DNA of 64,000 nt from Microbacterium sp. TPD7012 (lineage in GTDB: Bacteria; Actinomycetota; Actinomycetes; Actinomycetales; Microbacteriaceae), in the NCBI RefSeq assembly GCF_003075395.1, contig NZ_QDFV01000002.1, positions 744,001 to 808,000 of the forward strand, in the 5' to 3' direction. The position numbers and the translations under genes were made by a program. Of this stretch, positions 17,154 through 25,980 are shown in pieces (positions within the stretch are counted from its first letter, which is position 1; every line of letters begins with the position of its first letter). The notes beneath the pieces are model-generated. The model made no database searches and was not told the origin of the DNA. It saw only the letters and a list, made by a program, of their open reading frames with translations.

Positions 17154-17964
17154 CCGGCGCACCCGTCAGCGGCCCGTCGCGAGCACGGTGCTCTTCGTGG
17201 CTCTCGCGGTCACCCTGGTCCCGCTCGCGTATCTGTTCTCGGTGTCGCTGATGGGGCGCGACGAGACCGTCTCCGGAGTCCTGTGGAGCGCTGCCCCGCA
17301 GTGGGAGAACTGGGGGGATGTGCTGGCCACCGACATCCCGCGTTCGATCCTGAACTCCCTGGCCGCCGCCGTCGGCGGCGCTGTGGTGTCGCTGGTCATC
17401 GCGGTCCCCGGTGCCTGGGCCATCGTCCGGCACAACGCCGGTGGGCGCACGCTCGCCGCGACGCTCATGAGCCCGTGGCTCCTCCCGCCGATCGTCGCCG
17501 TGGTCCCGCTGCTCACACTGCTGCGCTCGATCGGGCTCAACAACACGCTCGTCGGGCTCACGCTCGTCTACGCGCTCGTCAACGTCCCGGTGGCCGTCTG
17601 GCTGCTGGAGGGATTCCTCCGCCGGCTGTCGGTGGAGATCGAGGAGGCGGCGCGCATCGACGGAGCGGGGACCCTGCGGATGCTCTGGTCGGTCGTCGTG
17701 CCGCTGCTCCTGCCCAGTCTCGTCGCGATCGGGATCATCGTCGCGATCCTCAACTACAACGAGTTCCTGCTCGCCACGTTCCTCACGCAGAGCGTGGACG
17801 CGCAGACGTTCCCGGTCGCCCTCTCGCTGTTCTACGGCGATCGCACGCCGCACTTCGGCAAGATCGCCGCCGCGTCGTTCATCGGCGTGATCCCGGTCTT
17901 CGCGGCCGCGGTGTTCTTCCAGCGCTGGCTGGTGGGCGGGTTGACGGCAGGGGCGGTGCGCTGA
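17146..17964 (+). CDS. ABC transporter permease, MalG-like
   Basis: A 272-residue second permease of the importer. It has six helices and the EAA loop EIEEAARIDGAGTLRMLWSVVVP (residues about 164-186, given in part), plus ILNYNEFLLATFL near 205, typical of MalG-type subunits. Its ATG overlaps the upstream stop by 8 bp. No ATP-binding subunit follows: a strong terminator begins inside its own stop codon. The importer must therefore borrow an ATPase from elsewhere, as known for MsmK/MsiK-type shared ATPases. Confidence 0.9.
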   Translation: MTDRRTRQRPVASTVLFVALAVTLVPLAYLFSVSLMGRDETVSGVLWSAAPQWENWGDVLATDIPRSILNSLAAAVGGAVVSLVIAVPGAWAIVRHNAGGRTLAATLMSPWLLPPIVAVVPLLTLLRSIGLNNTLVGLTLVYALVNVPVAVWLLEGFLRRLSVEIEEAARIDGAGTLRMLWSVVVPLLLPSLVAIGIIVAILNYNEFLLATFLTQSVDAQTFPVALSLFYGDRTPHFGKIAAASFIGVIPVFAAAVFFQRWLVGGLTAGAVR

Positions 17965-17991
17965 TCCCGGTTCCTGGCGGAACCGGGATCA
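17962..17991. terminator. Bidirectional terminator between convergent permease and MFS genes
   Basis: A perfect 13-bp inverted repeat, TGATCCCGGTTCC (17962-17974) and GGAACCGGGATCA (17979-17991), with a TGGC loop. Its first three bases are the permease stop codon, and it ends one base before the end of the convergent MFS gene. Confidence 0.88.
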
Positions 17992-17992
17992 C

Positions 17993-19240
17993 TCAGGCGC
18001 GCTGAGGCGAGGCGTCGGGATTCAGGGCGCCGTCCGGCCTTCCCATGCGCCACACGCTCGGCACGGCGAGAGTGAGGAGCGCGACGCCCGCGTACACGAT
18101 CCCGGACGTGATCAGCACCGTCGCGGCATCCGCATGGGTGATGAGCCAGCCGAACACCAACGTGCCGATCGGCATCGCGACGAAGCTGCCGAGCATGTCG
18201 TAGCTGGACACGCGGGAGAGCTTCTCGCCGGGCACGTTCTCCATCATCGCGAGGTTCCACCCGGTACTGAAGACCTCGGCGCCCGCACCCGCGATGAAGG
18301 CCGCGATGGCGAGGAGCACGACGGCGGGGTGCACGCCCAGCATGGTCACGGGAATCGCGAACGCGGCCATGCCGAGCATCCCGTAGCGCAGCGGCCGTCT
18401 GAGCGGGAACCACATCAGGATCAGCGTCATCACGAGGACGCCGGCGCCCTCGGCGCTGAGCACCCAGCCCCACCCGGCGATGCCGAGCAGATCGTCGTTC
18501 TTCGCGATGTACGGACCCACGACGCCCCAGGCGCCGACGTGGATCGCGTTCATGACCATGAAGGCCAGCACGATCGTCCAGAGCCAGGATCGGCTCCAGA
18601 ACTCCTGCCAGCCGACGCGCAGATCGTGGAACATGGTCGTGCCGCCGGCATGCGCGGGAGGCGGGAGCTTCACCAGGGCGAGGACCGGGATGGCGATCAC
18701 CCAGCCGGCCGCCTGCACGACCATCGCCCAGGCGGGGCCGGCTGTGGCGACGAGGATGCCGGCGATGATCGGGCCGCCGATCGTCACGGCGGAGCGCACG
18801 AACGAGAGCATCGCGTTGGCCTGCTGAAGGTTCTCGGGCGTCGTCAGCTGCGGGATGATGCCCTGCATGGCCGGCAGCACGAACGCCGTGGAGGCGCCGT
18901 TGGCGACCGAGAGCACCACCAGGAGCGCGACGGTCGCCGAGTCCGTGAACAGCAGCGCCGCCATCGCGCCGATCGTGAGGATGTCGATCACGTAGCAGGT
19001 CTGGATGATCAGGGCCCGCGGCAGCCGGTCGGCCACGACGCCGCCGAACAGGAGGAAGACGATGTTGCTCACCGTGAAGGCGGTCAGCACGAACGACAGG
19101 GAGCGGGCGTCGTTGTCGATCTCCAGCACCGCGAACGCGAGCGCGATCGACGACATCGAGCCGGTGATCATGGTGATCGCCCTGGCGAGGAAGAACCACC
19201 GGAAGTTGCGGTCCCGCATCGCGGCGAGCCCGCGGCTCAT
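17993..19240 (-). CDS. MFS transporter, EntS-like exporter group
   Basis: A 415-residue major facilitator with 10-12 predicted helices. Motif-A-like FGGVVADRLPRALII lies near 67 and the opening MRDRNFRWFFLARAITMITG is typical of the drug/siderophore-exporter (EntS-like) group. The start is the ATG at 19240. It is the last gene of the minus-strand aromatic cluster, 40 bp after hpaI. It could export a toxic intermediate or import substrate; direction cannot be read from sequence. Confidence 0.82.
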   Translation of the reverse strand: MSRGLAAMRDRNFRWFFLARAITMITGSMSSIALAFAVLEIDNDARSLSFVLTAFTVSNIVFLLFGGVVADRLPRALIIQTCYVIDILTIGAMAALLFTDSATVALLVVLSVANGASTAFVLPAMQGIIPQLTTPENLQQANAMLSFVRSAVTIGGPIIAGILVATAGPAWAMVVQAAGWVIAIPVLALVKLPPPAHAGGTTMFHDLRVGWQEFWSRSWLWTIVLAFMVMNAIHVGAWGVVGPYIAKNDDLLGIAGWGWVLSAEGAGVLVMTLILMWFPLRRPLRYGMLGMAAFAIPVTMLGVHPAVVLLAIAAFIAGAGAEVFSTGWNLAMMENVPGEKLSRVSSYDMLGSFVAMPIGTLVFGWLITHADAATVLITSGIVYAGVALLTLAVPSVWRMGRPDGALNPDASPQRA

Positions 19241-19280
19241 CGGTTCACCGCCCTCGTCCGCATCAGACGATCCTGCCACG

Positions 19281-20081
19281 TCAGTAGCTGGCGCGTGCCG
19301 ATCCGTCCGCCGTGATGAAGCGGGCGGCCAGCGCCTCGGATGCCCGCGCGAGCAGCGCCACATCGGCGCCCACCGCCACGAAGTCCGCACCGCCGGCGAC
19401 GTACGCATCGGCGGCGGCCGGGTCGAAGGCGTTGACCCCGACCGGCTTGCCCGCCGCCTTGACCGCATGGAAGACCTTCTCGACGGCGGCGACGACATCG
19501 GGATGCGTCTGCTGGCCGAGGAGACCCATCGAGGCGGAGAGGTCGGACGGACCGACGAAGACCGCGTCGATGCCGTCCACGGCGGCAATCTCCCCCGCCG
19601 CGTCCACGCCGGCCGCCGTCTCGATCTGCACCGTGAGGGAGGTGTGCCGCGCCGACTCCTGGAGGTAGCCGTCGACCCGGTTCCAGCGGGCGCTGCGCGC
19701 CAGCGCGCTGCCGACCCCGCGGACGCCGGCCGGGGGATAGCGCGTCGCGGACACGGCGGCTCGCGCCTCATCGGCGGAGGACACCATCGGCACGATCAGG
19801 TTCTGTGCGCCGAGGTCGAGGATCTGCTTGATCGCGACGGTGTCGTTGGAGGGCACCCGCACGAGCGGGGTGATCGGGTACGCCGCGACCGTCTGCAGCT
19901 GCAGCAGCACCGACTCGAGCGTGTTCGTGGAGTGCTCCATGTCGATCAGCAGCCAGTCGAGCCCGGAACCCGCGGCGACCTCGGTGACGAGCGTGCTGCC
20001 CGAGCATGCCCACATGCCGATCAGCGCACGATCGGAGGCGGCGATGCGCTCGCGGAACGACGGGTCTAGACGAAGCGGCAT
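19281..20081 (-). CDS. hpaI: 4-hydroxy-2-oxoheptane-1,7-dioate aldolase (HpaI/HpcH family)
   Basis: A 266-residue class II aldolase that splits 4-hydroxy-2-oxoheptane-1,7-dioate into pyruvate and succinic semialdehyde, the last hpa step. Visible are LIGMWACSGS near 23, the metal/pyruvate segment WLLIDMEHSTN near 46, RVPSNDTVAIKQILDLGAQ near 77, QIETAAGV near 150 with the metal-ligand Glu, and FVGPSDLSASMG near 175. The ATG at 20081 overlaps the hpaH coding end by 16 bp. The longer frame upstream lies inside hpaH. Confidence 0.93.
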   Translation of the reverse strand: MPLRLDPSFRERIAASDRALIGMWACSGSTLVTEVAAGSGLDWLLIDMEHSTNTLESVLLQLQTVAAYPITPLVRVPSNDTVAIKQILDLGAQNLIVPMVSSADEARAAVSATRYPPAGVRGVGSALARSARWNRVDGYLQESARHTSLTVQIETAAGVDAAGEIAAVDGIDAVFVGPSDLSASMGLLGQQTHPDVVAAVEKVFHAVKAAGKPVGVNAFDPAAADAYVAGGADFVAVGADVALLARASEALAARFITADGSARASY

Positions 20082-20851
20082 GTGATTGTTCCCATCGGTC
20101 CGTAATCGCACAGCACCTCGTCGCCGCGCGACACCCACATCGGGCGCGTGAACGATCCTGCCAGGATGATCTCTCCCGCCTCCAGACGCGCGCCGTGCTG
20201 ATGGAACTTGTTCGCCAGCCACGCGACGCCGGTGGCCGGATGCCCGAGCACGCCCGCGGCCACTCCGGTCTCCTCGATCTCACCGTTGCGCGACAGCACA
20301 CCGGGGACCCAGCGCAGATCGATCTCGTCCGGGCGGCGACGCTCGGTGCCCAGCACCATCGCCCCGTAGGCGGCGTTGTCGCTGATGGTGTCGACGATCG
20401 TGCGCCCCTCGAGCTCGATGTGCGAGTTGAGCACCTCGAGCGCGGGGACGGCGTAGTCGATCGCCGCGAGGGCGTCATCGAGCGTGCAGTCGGGACCTTC
20501 GAGCGGATGCTTCAGCACGAACGCCAGCTCCACCTCGATGCGCACGTTGGAGAAGTGGTCGACAGGGATCTCGGCGCCGGACTCGTACACCGTGTCGTCG
20601 AACATCACACCGTAGTCGGGTTCGGTGATGCCGGTCGCCTGCTGCATCGCCTTGGAGGTCAGTCCGATCTTGCGCCCGACGAGCCGGCGGCCCGCGGCGA
20701 TCTGGCTGTCGCGCCAGACACCCTGGATCGCGTAGGAGTCTTCGATCACGGCATCCGGGTAGCGCGCCGTGATGCGCGGGATCACGGTGTGTGCACGCTC
20801 GGCCTCGGCGAGCTGGGCCGCGATCTCTGCGATGACTTCTTGCGACAGCAT
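20066..20851 (-). CDS. hpaH: 2-oxo-hept-4-ene-1,7-dioate hydratase
   Basis: A 261-residue hydratase adding water to 2-oxohept-4-ene-1,7-dioate to make the HpaI substrate. Signatures are [23 protein letters not shown] near 59-81 (key core [10 protein letters not shown]), the E-x-E metal segment IEVELAFVL near 105 and the [11 protein letters not shown] segment near 157. Length is as usual for MhpD/HpaH. It is separated from hpaD by a long dispersed-repeat hairpin (20880-20928) that may reduce readthrough into hpaHI. Confidence 0.93.
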   Translation of the reverse strand: MLSQEVIAEIAAQLAEAERAHTVIPRITARYPDAVIEDSYAIQGVWRDSQIAAGRRLVGRKIGLTSKAMQQATGITEPDYGVMFDDTVYESGAEIPVDHFSNVRIEVELAFVLKHPLEGPDCTLDDALAAIDYAVPALEVLNSHIELEGRTIVDTISDNAAYGAMVLGTERRRPDEIDLRWVPGVLSRNGEIEETGVAAGVLGHPATGVAWLANKFHQHGARLEAGEIILAGSFTRPMWVSRGDEVLCDYGPMGTITCRFV

Positions 20852-20879
20852 CCGTTCCTTCTCTCTGTTCGGTCGGGCC

Positions 20880-20928
20880 CTTCGACAAGCTCAGGGACCC
20901 AGCCACTGGGTCGCTGAGCTTGTCGAAG
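20880..20928. repeat. Dispersed repeat, inverted pair forming a 23-bp-arm hairpin
   Basis: Two copies of the dispersed element face each other. The arms at 20880-20902 and 20906-20928 match at 22 of 23 positions, with a 3-nt loop (core CTTCGACAAGCTCAGGGACC). It sits between hpaD and hpaH and could act as a terminator or RNA-stabilising hairpin within the operon. Confidence 0.9.
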
Positions 20929-20941
20929 CGTCGGTGGTGAC

Positions 20942-22078
20942 CTATAGCTGGTTGCCCAGCTTCTTCTCGCCCTCGTCCGCGCGCGTGTACGAGAACCCGT
21001 CGGCGCCGATCGTGACCGCCATCTCCGAGCTGTCGGTGCGGGCGACGACCGGCTGCGGGTTGCCGTCGAGGTCGAGCACCAGGCTGGCATCGGTGTACCA
21101 GGACGGGACGACGGGGTTGCCCCACCAGTCGCGGCGCTGGTTGTCGTGCACGTCCCAGGTGATGACCGGGTTGTCGGGGTCGCCCGTGTAGTAGTCCTGC
21201 GTGTAGACCTCGACGCGGTGGCCGTCGGGATCGCGCAGGTACAGGTAGAACGCGTTCGAGACGCCGTGGCGGCCCGGCCCTCGCTCGATCGAGTCGGAGC
21301 GGCGGAGGGCGCCGAGCTTGTCGCAGATCGCGAGGATGTTGTGCTTCTCGTGCGTCGCGAAGCACACGTGGTGCATGCGGGGACCGTCGCCGCCGGTCAT
21401 GGCGGTGTCGTGCACGGTGGGCTTGCGGCGCATCCAGGCGGCATAGACCGTGCCCTCGTCGTCTTGGATGTCCTCGGTCACGCGGAAGCCGAGATCCTGC
21501 ATGAACTTCACGGCGCGCGGCACGTCGGGGGTGACCTGGTTGAAGTGGTCGAGCCGCACGAGCTCGCCCGGGATGTGCAGGTCGTAGCGCCACGACATGC
21601 GCTCGACGTGGTCGGACTGGTGGAAGAACTCGATCGGGAAGCCGAGCGGGTCGACCACGCGGACCGAGTCGCCGACGCCCTTCACGAACCCGTCGGGGTT
21701 GCGGCGCACGTCGCAGCCGAGCTCCGTGTAGAACGCGACCGCACGGTCGAGGTCTTCCGCCGCGCGGACGCGATACGAGAACGCGGCCACGGCCGCGACC
21801 GGTCCCTTGCGCAGCACGAGGTTGTGGTGGATGAATTCCTCGGTCGAGCGGAGGTAGATCGCCTCGTCGTCCTCCTCGGTCACGTACAGTCCCAGCACGT
21901 CGACGTAGAACTGCCGCGACGCGGCCAGGTCGGTGACGACGAGCTCCATGTAGGCGCAGCGCAGGATGTCGGGCGGGGAACTCTGCGGCGTCGCGACGGG
22001 GTTCGTCGTGCGGATCGGCGCCTCCTGCGACACGTAGTAGCCGGCAGAGGTCAGGGTCATGTCTTCGCGATCGGTCAT
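20942..22078 (-). CDS. hpaD: 3,4-dihydroxyphenylacetate 2,3-dioxygenase (type I extradiol)
   Basis: A 378-residue VOC-fold extradiol dioxygenase that opens homoprotocatechuate to 5-carboxymethyl-2-hydroxymuconate semialdehyde. The metal ligands H178 (RLDHFN), H237 (MHHVCF) and E290 (HRVEVYTQDYY) and the acid-base H223 (TVHDTAM) all align with H155, H214, E267 and H200 of the Brevibacterium fuscum enzyme at a constant offset of 23. The longer N-terminus accounts for that offset. Metal may be Fe or Mn. It follows hpaE by 30 bp. Confidence 0.95.
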   Translation of the reverse strand: MTDREDMTLTSAGYYVSQEAPIRTTNPVATPQSSPPDILRCAYMELVVTDLAASRQFYVDVLGLYVTEEDDEAIYLRSTEEFIHHNLVLRKGPVAAVAAFSYRVRAAEDLDRAVAFYTELGCDVRRNPDGFVKGVGDSVRVVDPLGFPIEFFHQSDHVERMSWRYDLHIPGELVRLDHFNQVTPDVPRAVKFMQDLGFRVTEDIQDDEGTVYAAWMRRKPTVHDTAMTGGDGPRMHHVCFATHEKHNILAICDKLGALRRSDSIERGPGRHGVSNAFYLYLRDPDGHRVEVYTQDYYTGDPDNPVITWDVHDNQRRDWWGNPVVPSWYTDASLVLDLDGNPQPVVARTDSSEMAVTIGADGFSYTRADEGEKKLGNQL

Positions 22079-22108
22079 GTCAGCGTCCTTGCAGATCAGA
22101 GCGGCGGG

Positions 22109-23605
22109 TCAGTTCTTGCCGAAGGTCGGGTTGTGGGCTCCGCCGAGCGTGATGTGCACGCTCTGCTGGTCGGTGTAGAAGTCGATCGAGCGGTAGCCGC
22201 CCTCATGACCGAGACCCGAGGCCTTCACTCCGCCGAACGGGGTGCGGAGGTCGCGCACGTTGTTGCTGTTCAGCCACACCATGCCGGCCTCGACCGACTG
22301 CGCGAAGTTGTGCGCGCGCTTCAGGTCGTTGGTCCAGATGTACGCCGCGAGGCCGTACTTCGTGTTGTTCGCGAGCGACAGCGCCTCGTCGTCGGAGTCG
22401 AACGGTGTGATCGCGACGACCGGGCCGAAGATCTCCTCCTGGAAGATGCGGGAGTCGGGGGAGACGTCGGCGAACACGGTCGGCGCGACGAAGTTGCCCT
22501 CCTCGAACCCGTCGGGGCGTCCGCCACCGGCGACCAGTCGCCCCTCGCTCTTGCCGATCTCGACGTAGCTCATCACCTTGTCGTAGTGCTCGGGGTGGAC
22601 CAGCGCGCCGACCTCGGTGGCCGGGTCGTGCGGGTAGCCCACCTTGACGCGCTTCGCCTGAGCGGCGTAGCGCTCGACGAACTCCTCGTAGATGGAGCGC
22701 TCGACGAGGATGCGGGATCCTGCCGTGCAGCGCTCGCCGTTGAGTGAGAAGACGCCGAAGATCGTGGCGTCGACGGCGGCCTCGAGGTCGGCATCCGCGA
22801 AGACGACGGCGGGCGACTTGCCGCCGAGCTCCATCGACAGGCCCTTGAGGAAGGGGGCGGCGTTGCCGAAGATGATCTGTCCGGTGCGGCTCTCGCCCGT
22901 GAAGGAGATCAGGGGGACGTCGGGGTGCTTGACGAGGGCGTCGCCCGCGTCTTCGCCGAGGCCGTTCACGAGGTTGAAGACGCCCCGGGGGAGTCCCGCC
23001 TCTTCGAAGATGCCCGCCCAGAGGGATGCCGAGAGCGGCGTGAACTCCGCGGGCTTCAGCACCACGGTGTTGCCGGTCGCGAGCGCGGGGCCGAGCTTCC
23101 ACGACTCGAGCATGAACGGCGTGTTCCATGGCGTGATGAGGCCGGCGACGCCGATCGGCTTGCGGTTGACGTAGTTCATCTGGCGGCCGGGCACCTTGAA
23201 GGCGTCATCCGACTGCGCGACGATCAGGTCGGCGAAGAAACGGAAGTTCTCGGCCGCCCGGCGGGCCTGACCCAGCGCCTGGGTGATCGGCAGGCCGGAG
23301 TCGTAGGACTCGAGCTCGGCGAGCCGTGCGTCACGGGACTCGACGATGTCGGCGATGCGGTGCAGCACGCGCGAGCGCTCGCGCGGCAGCATCCGCGGCC
23401 ACGGGCCTTCGTCGAAGGCGCGCTTCGCGGCGGCCACGGCCAGCTCGATGTCGGCCTTCTTGCCGGCGGCGGCCGTCGTGTAGGTCTTGTTGGTCACCGG
23501 GTCGAGCACGTCGAACGTGTCGCCGTCGACCGAGTCGACGAAGGCGCCGTCGATGTAGTGCTGGATGTGGTCAGGAAGATCGGCGGGGATGCGCGAGTCG
23601 GTCAT
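22109..23605 (-). CDS. hpaE: 5-carboxymethyl-2-hydroxymuconate semialdehyde dehydrogenase
   Basis: A 498-residue NAD-dependent aldehyde dehydrogenase that oxidises the HpaD ring-cleavage product. Features are PWNTPFMLESWKLGPALATG near 157, ELGGKSPAVVFADADL near 258 with the catalytic Glu, NGERCTAGSRILV near 290 with the nucleophilic Cys, and IFQEEIFGPVVAITPF near 388. The ATG at 23605 overlaps the stop of the GntR gene by 4 bp. Placement beside hpaD supports the specific assignment. Confidence 0.94.
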   Translation of the reverse strand: MTDSRIPADLPDHIQHYIDGAFVDSVDGDTFDVLDPVTNKTYTTAAAGKKADIELAVAAAKRAFDEGPWPRMLPRERSRVLHRIADIVESRDARLAELESYDSGLPITQALGQARRAAENFRFFADLIVAQSDDAFKVPGRQMNYVNRKPIGVAGLITPWNTPFMLESWKLGPALATGNTVVLKPAEFTPLSASLWAGIFEEAGLPRGVFNLVNGLGEDAGDALVKHPDVPLISFTGESRTGQIIFGNAAPFLKGLSMELGGKSPAVVFADADLEAAVDATIFGVFSLNGERCTAGSRILVERSIYEEFVERYAAQAKRVKVGYPHDPATEVGALVHPEHYDKVMSYVEIGKSEGRLVAGGGRPDGFEEGNFVAPTVFADVSPDSRIFQEEIFGPVVAITPFDSDDEALSLANNTKYGLAAYIWTNDLKRAHNFAQSVEAGMVWLNSNNVRDLRTPFGGVKASGLGHEGGYRSIDFYTDQQSVHITLGGAHNPTFGKN

Positions 23606-24285
23606 GAGGCTTCTCCTGTGGCGTGGGCGGAACGGGTGTGCAGGGCATCGAGGAACGCGTCCATCGTGCGCCAGCGGTGGTTGCGGGCGGCGAGCTCGAT
23701 CTCGAGCGGATCGGCATCCGCCCGGATGAGTGCGAGGATCTCGGCGTGCTCCTCGACCGAGTGCTGGGCGCGACCCGGGACCGACGCGAACGTCGATTCG
23801 CGGATGCCGGAGAGCCGAGACCAGCCGCGGTGGACGAGGTCGAGCAGGTGCGGGTTCGGGCACGGCTCGAACAGCACCGAATGGAACTGCCGGTTGAGCT
23901 CGGTGAACGCGTGGGCGTCGAAGTGCTCGAGCATCCGCGACATCCGGTCGTTGATCCGCGCCGCCTCGTCGAGAGCCGCCTCGTCGAGCAGGGGAGCGGA
24001 GAGCGCCGTCGCCGAGCCCTCGACGATGCCGAGCGTCTGCATGGTGTGTGCGTACTCGCTCTCGTCGACGAGGGTGACCCTGGCGCCGACGTTGCGCTCG
24101 AAGGTGACGAGGCCCTCGGCCTCGAGTCGCCGGATCGCCTCGCGCACCGGCACGACGCTCATCTTCAGGTCGTCCGCGATCGATCCGAGCACCAGGCGGT
24201 AGCCGGGGCTGAACATGTGCGCGGTGATGCGCGAGCGGATCCACTCGTAGGCGACCTCGGACTTGCTGACAGCGGTCGCGCTCAT
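23602..24285 (-). CDS. GntR-family (FCD) transcriptional regulator of the hpa cluster
   Basis: A 227-residue regulator. The N-terminal winged helix (residues 8-75) contains GSIADDLKMSVVPVREAIRRL, cited here only by its core MSVVPVREAIRR. The C-terminal FCD ligand-binding domain (80-220) has metal-type His and Asp residues (NRQFHSVLF, EEHAEIL). It lies inside the operon, overlapping its neighbours by 4 bp at each end, so it probably autoregulates from the promoter at 25888-25917. Ligand is likely a pathway aromatic acid or intermediate (inferred). Confidence 0.9.
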   Translation of the reverse strand: MSATAVSKSEVAYEWIRSRITAHMFSPGYRLVLGSIADDLKMSVVPVREAIRRLEAEGLVTFERNVGARVTLVDESEYAHTMQTLGIVEGSATALSAPLLDEAALDEAARINDRMSRMLEHFDAHAFTELNRQFHSVLFEPCPNPHLLDLVHRGWSRLSGIRESTFASVPGRAQHSVEEHAEILALIRADADPLEIELAARNHRWRTMDAFLDALHTRSAHATGEAS

Positions 24286-25826
24286 AGCTGGGTCCCTGAG
24301 CCTGTCGAAGGGCTTTCCGCCTCGTAGCGGGCGCGCCATTCGGCGTTCATCGGGAACAGCCCGTCGACCGGGTGTCCGGCGGCGACCTGCTCCGCGATCC
24401 AGGCGTCTTCGATCTCCTGGGCGAGTGCGGCGTCGACGACCTCCTCGACGAGCGACGGCGGGATGACGATCGCGCCGTCGCCGTCGCCGACGATGATGTC
24501 GCCGGGCTGCACGGTCGCTCCGCCGCAGGAGATCGTCACGTCGACGTCCCACGGCACGTGCTTGCGACCGAGGACCGAGGGGTGGGCGCCCTGCGAGAAG
24601 ACGGGAAGACCGATCTCGGCCACCGCGTCGAAGTCGCGGACCCCGCCGTCGGTGATCACTCCGGCTGCTCCGCGGGCCCGGGCGCGGAGGGCGAGGATGT
24701 CGCCCAGCGTGCCGGTCGTCGCATCGCCGCGAGCCTCGATCACGATGATCTCGCCCTCGTCCACCGCGTCGAAGGCGCGCTTCTGGGCGTTGTAGCCGCC
24801 GCCGTGGCTCTGGAACAGGTCCTCGCGGAAAGGCACGAAGCGGAGCGTCTTGGCCGTGCCGACGATCTTGGCGCCGGGGATGTTGGCGGAGACGCCGTCG
24901 ATGAAGCAGGAGTGGTGCCCGCGCTTGCGCAGCTGGGCGGAGAGCCCGGCGGTGGGGGCTTCGAGGAGCTTCGCCCGGAGTTCCGGGGAGAGCGTGGGGG
25001 ACGCTTCGACCGGCTCAGCGAACCCGCTTTTCGCGGGCGTCACACCATGCTGGGTCCCTGAGCCTGTCGAAGGGCCGTCGGCCAGTCCCGCCGCTTCCGC
25101 GGATCCCCAGGCCTCGGTGCGCTGCAGGTCGTCGACCGCGGGGAGAGATCCGAGCTCCGCGTCGAACGGCACGTCGCCCTGCGTGACGGTGGTGACCAGG
25201 CGCCCGGAGGTGGGGGCGCCCGCGGCATCCGGGGCGTCCACCTCGATCTCGACGACGTCACCCGGGACGATGACGGAGGAGCCGGCCGGTGTCCCGGTGA
25301 GGATCACGTCGCCGGGCTCGAGAGTGAAGTGCTGGGAGAGATCGGCCACGAGCTGGGCGAGCGGGAAGATGAGGCCGGCGGTGGTGTCGTCCTGACGCAG
25401 CTCGCCGTTGACCCAGGCGCGCACGCGCAGCGCGGCGGGGTCGACCGTGCGCGCATCGATCAGCTGCGGTCCGAGCGGCGTGTAGCCGTCGCCGCCCTTG
25501 GAGCGGACGTTGGAGCCCTTGTCGTTCGCGCGCAGGTCGTACAGGCCGAGGTCGTTCGACGCGGTGACCCCGCCGACGTGCGACCACGCCTCGTCGAGCG
25601 AGACGCGGCGTGCGGTGGTGCCGATCACCAGGGCGATCTCCCCCTCGAAGGCGAGGAGCTCGGTCCCGGCCGGGCGCTCGACCGTGCCGCCGGAGACTCC
25701 GACGGAGCTGGCCGGCTTGAAGAAGTAGGAGGGGGCTGCCGGGCGCCGGCCGCGCTGATCCGCGCGGGATGCGTAACTCAGATGGATCGCGATGATCTTG
25801 CCGGGGCGGGCGATCTGGTCCGTCAC
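24282..25826 (-). CDS. Fumarylacetoacetate hydrolase-family / RraA-family fusion (HpaG-like decarboxylase-isomerase)
   Basis: A 514-residue two-domain protein. Residues 1-230 are an FAH-fold domain (ASNDLGLYDLRANDKG, GDVILTGTPAGS, VVEIEVD), the fold of HpaG, which decarboxylates and isomerises the oxidised ring-cleavage product. Residues about 285-500 are an RraA-like domain with GDILALRARARGAAG and the DGGVRD motif of HMG/oxaloacetate aldolases. The linker (about 250-280) and the last eight residues (PSTGSGTQ) are encoded by dispersed repeats. The GTG start at 25826 is chosen for GAGGAGG 8 nt upstream. It is the first gene of the hpa operon. Confidence 0.85.
   Translation of the reverse strand: MTDQIARPGKIIAIHLSYASRADQRGRRPAAPSYFFKPASSVGVSGGTVERPAGTELLAFEGEIALVIGTTARRVSLDEAWSHVGGVTASNDLGLYDLRANDKGSNVRSKGGDGYTPLGPQLIDARTVDPAALRVRAWVNGELRQDDTTAGLIFPLAQLVADLSQHFTLEPGDVILTGTPAGSSVIVPGDVVEIEVDAPDAAGAPTSGRLVTTVTQGDVPFDAELGSLPAVDDLQRTEAWGSAEAAGLADGPSTGSGTQHGVTPAKSGFAEPVEASPTLSPELRAKLLEAPTAGLSAQLRKRGHHSCFIDGVSANIPGAKIVGTAKTLRFVPFREDLFQSHGGGYNAQKRAFDAVDEGEIIVIEARGDATTGTLGDILALRARARGAAGVITDGGVRDFDAVAEIGLPVFSQGAHPSVLGRKHVPWDVDVTISCGGATVQPGDIIVGDGDGAIVIPPSLVEEVVDAALAQEIEDAWIAEQVAAGHPVDGLFPMNAEWRARYEAESPSTGSGTQL
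24288..24312 (-). repeat. Dispersed repeat copy encoding the C-terminus of the FAH-RraA fusion
   Basis: The plus-strand core GGTCCCTGAGCCTGTCGAAG supplies the final codons (PSTGSGTQL then stop) of the fusion gene and ends just before the GntR start region. Confidence 0.9.
25004..25076 (-). repeat. Dispersed repeat, inverted pair inside the FAH-RraA linker
   Basis: A diverged copy at 25004-25026 and a near-consensus copy at 25050-25076 face each other. They are read in frame as the linker (PSTGSGTQHGVT...FAEPVEASPT) between the FAH and RraA domains. Confidence 0.88.
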
Positions 25827-25887
25827 GGGGCGCCTCCTCGCGCTCGTCAGCGGTGTGCTGCAGGACGCCTTGTGCGTCGTATTCGAA

Positions 25888-25917
25888 ATCATATATCATC
25901 GGATCACCCCTCGGCAA
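25888..25917 (-). promoter_or_regulatory. hpa operon promoter with overlapping direct-repeat operator
   Basis: On the minus strand TTGCCG (25912-25917) and TATGAT (25888-25893) are 18 nt apart, and the fusion-gene GTG lies about 55 nt beyond the expected start site. The -10 overlaps the direct repeat ATCAT-AT-ATCAT (25888-25899, plus strand), placed for binding by the cluster's GntR regulator. The box assignments are clear; regulator identity is inferred. Confidence 0.65.
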
Positions 25918-25980
25918 GCAACTCGGGATTCACGTCCCCGCACGCCGTGACAGTGCAGTCACAATCAAAGGAGACACCCC

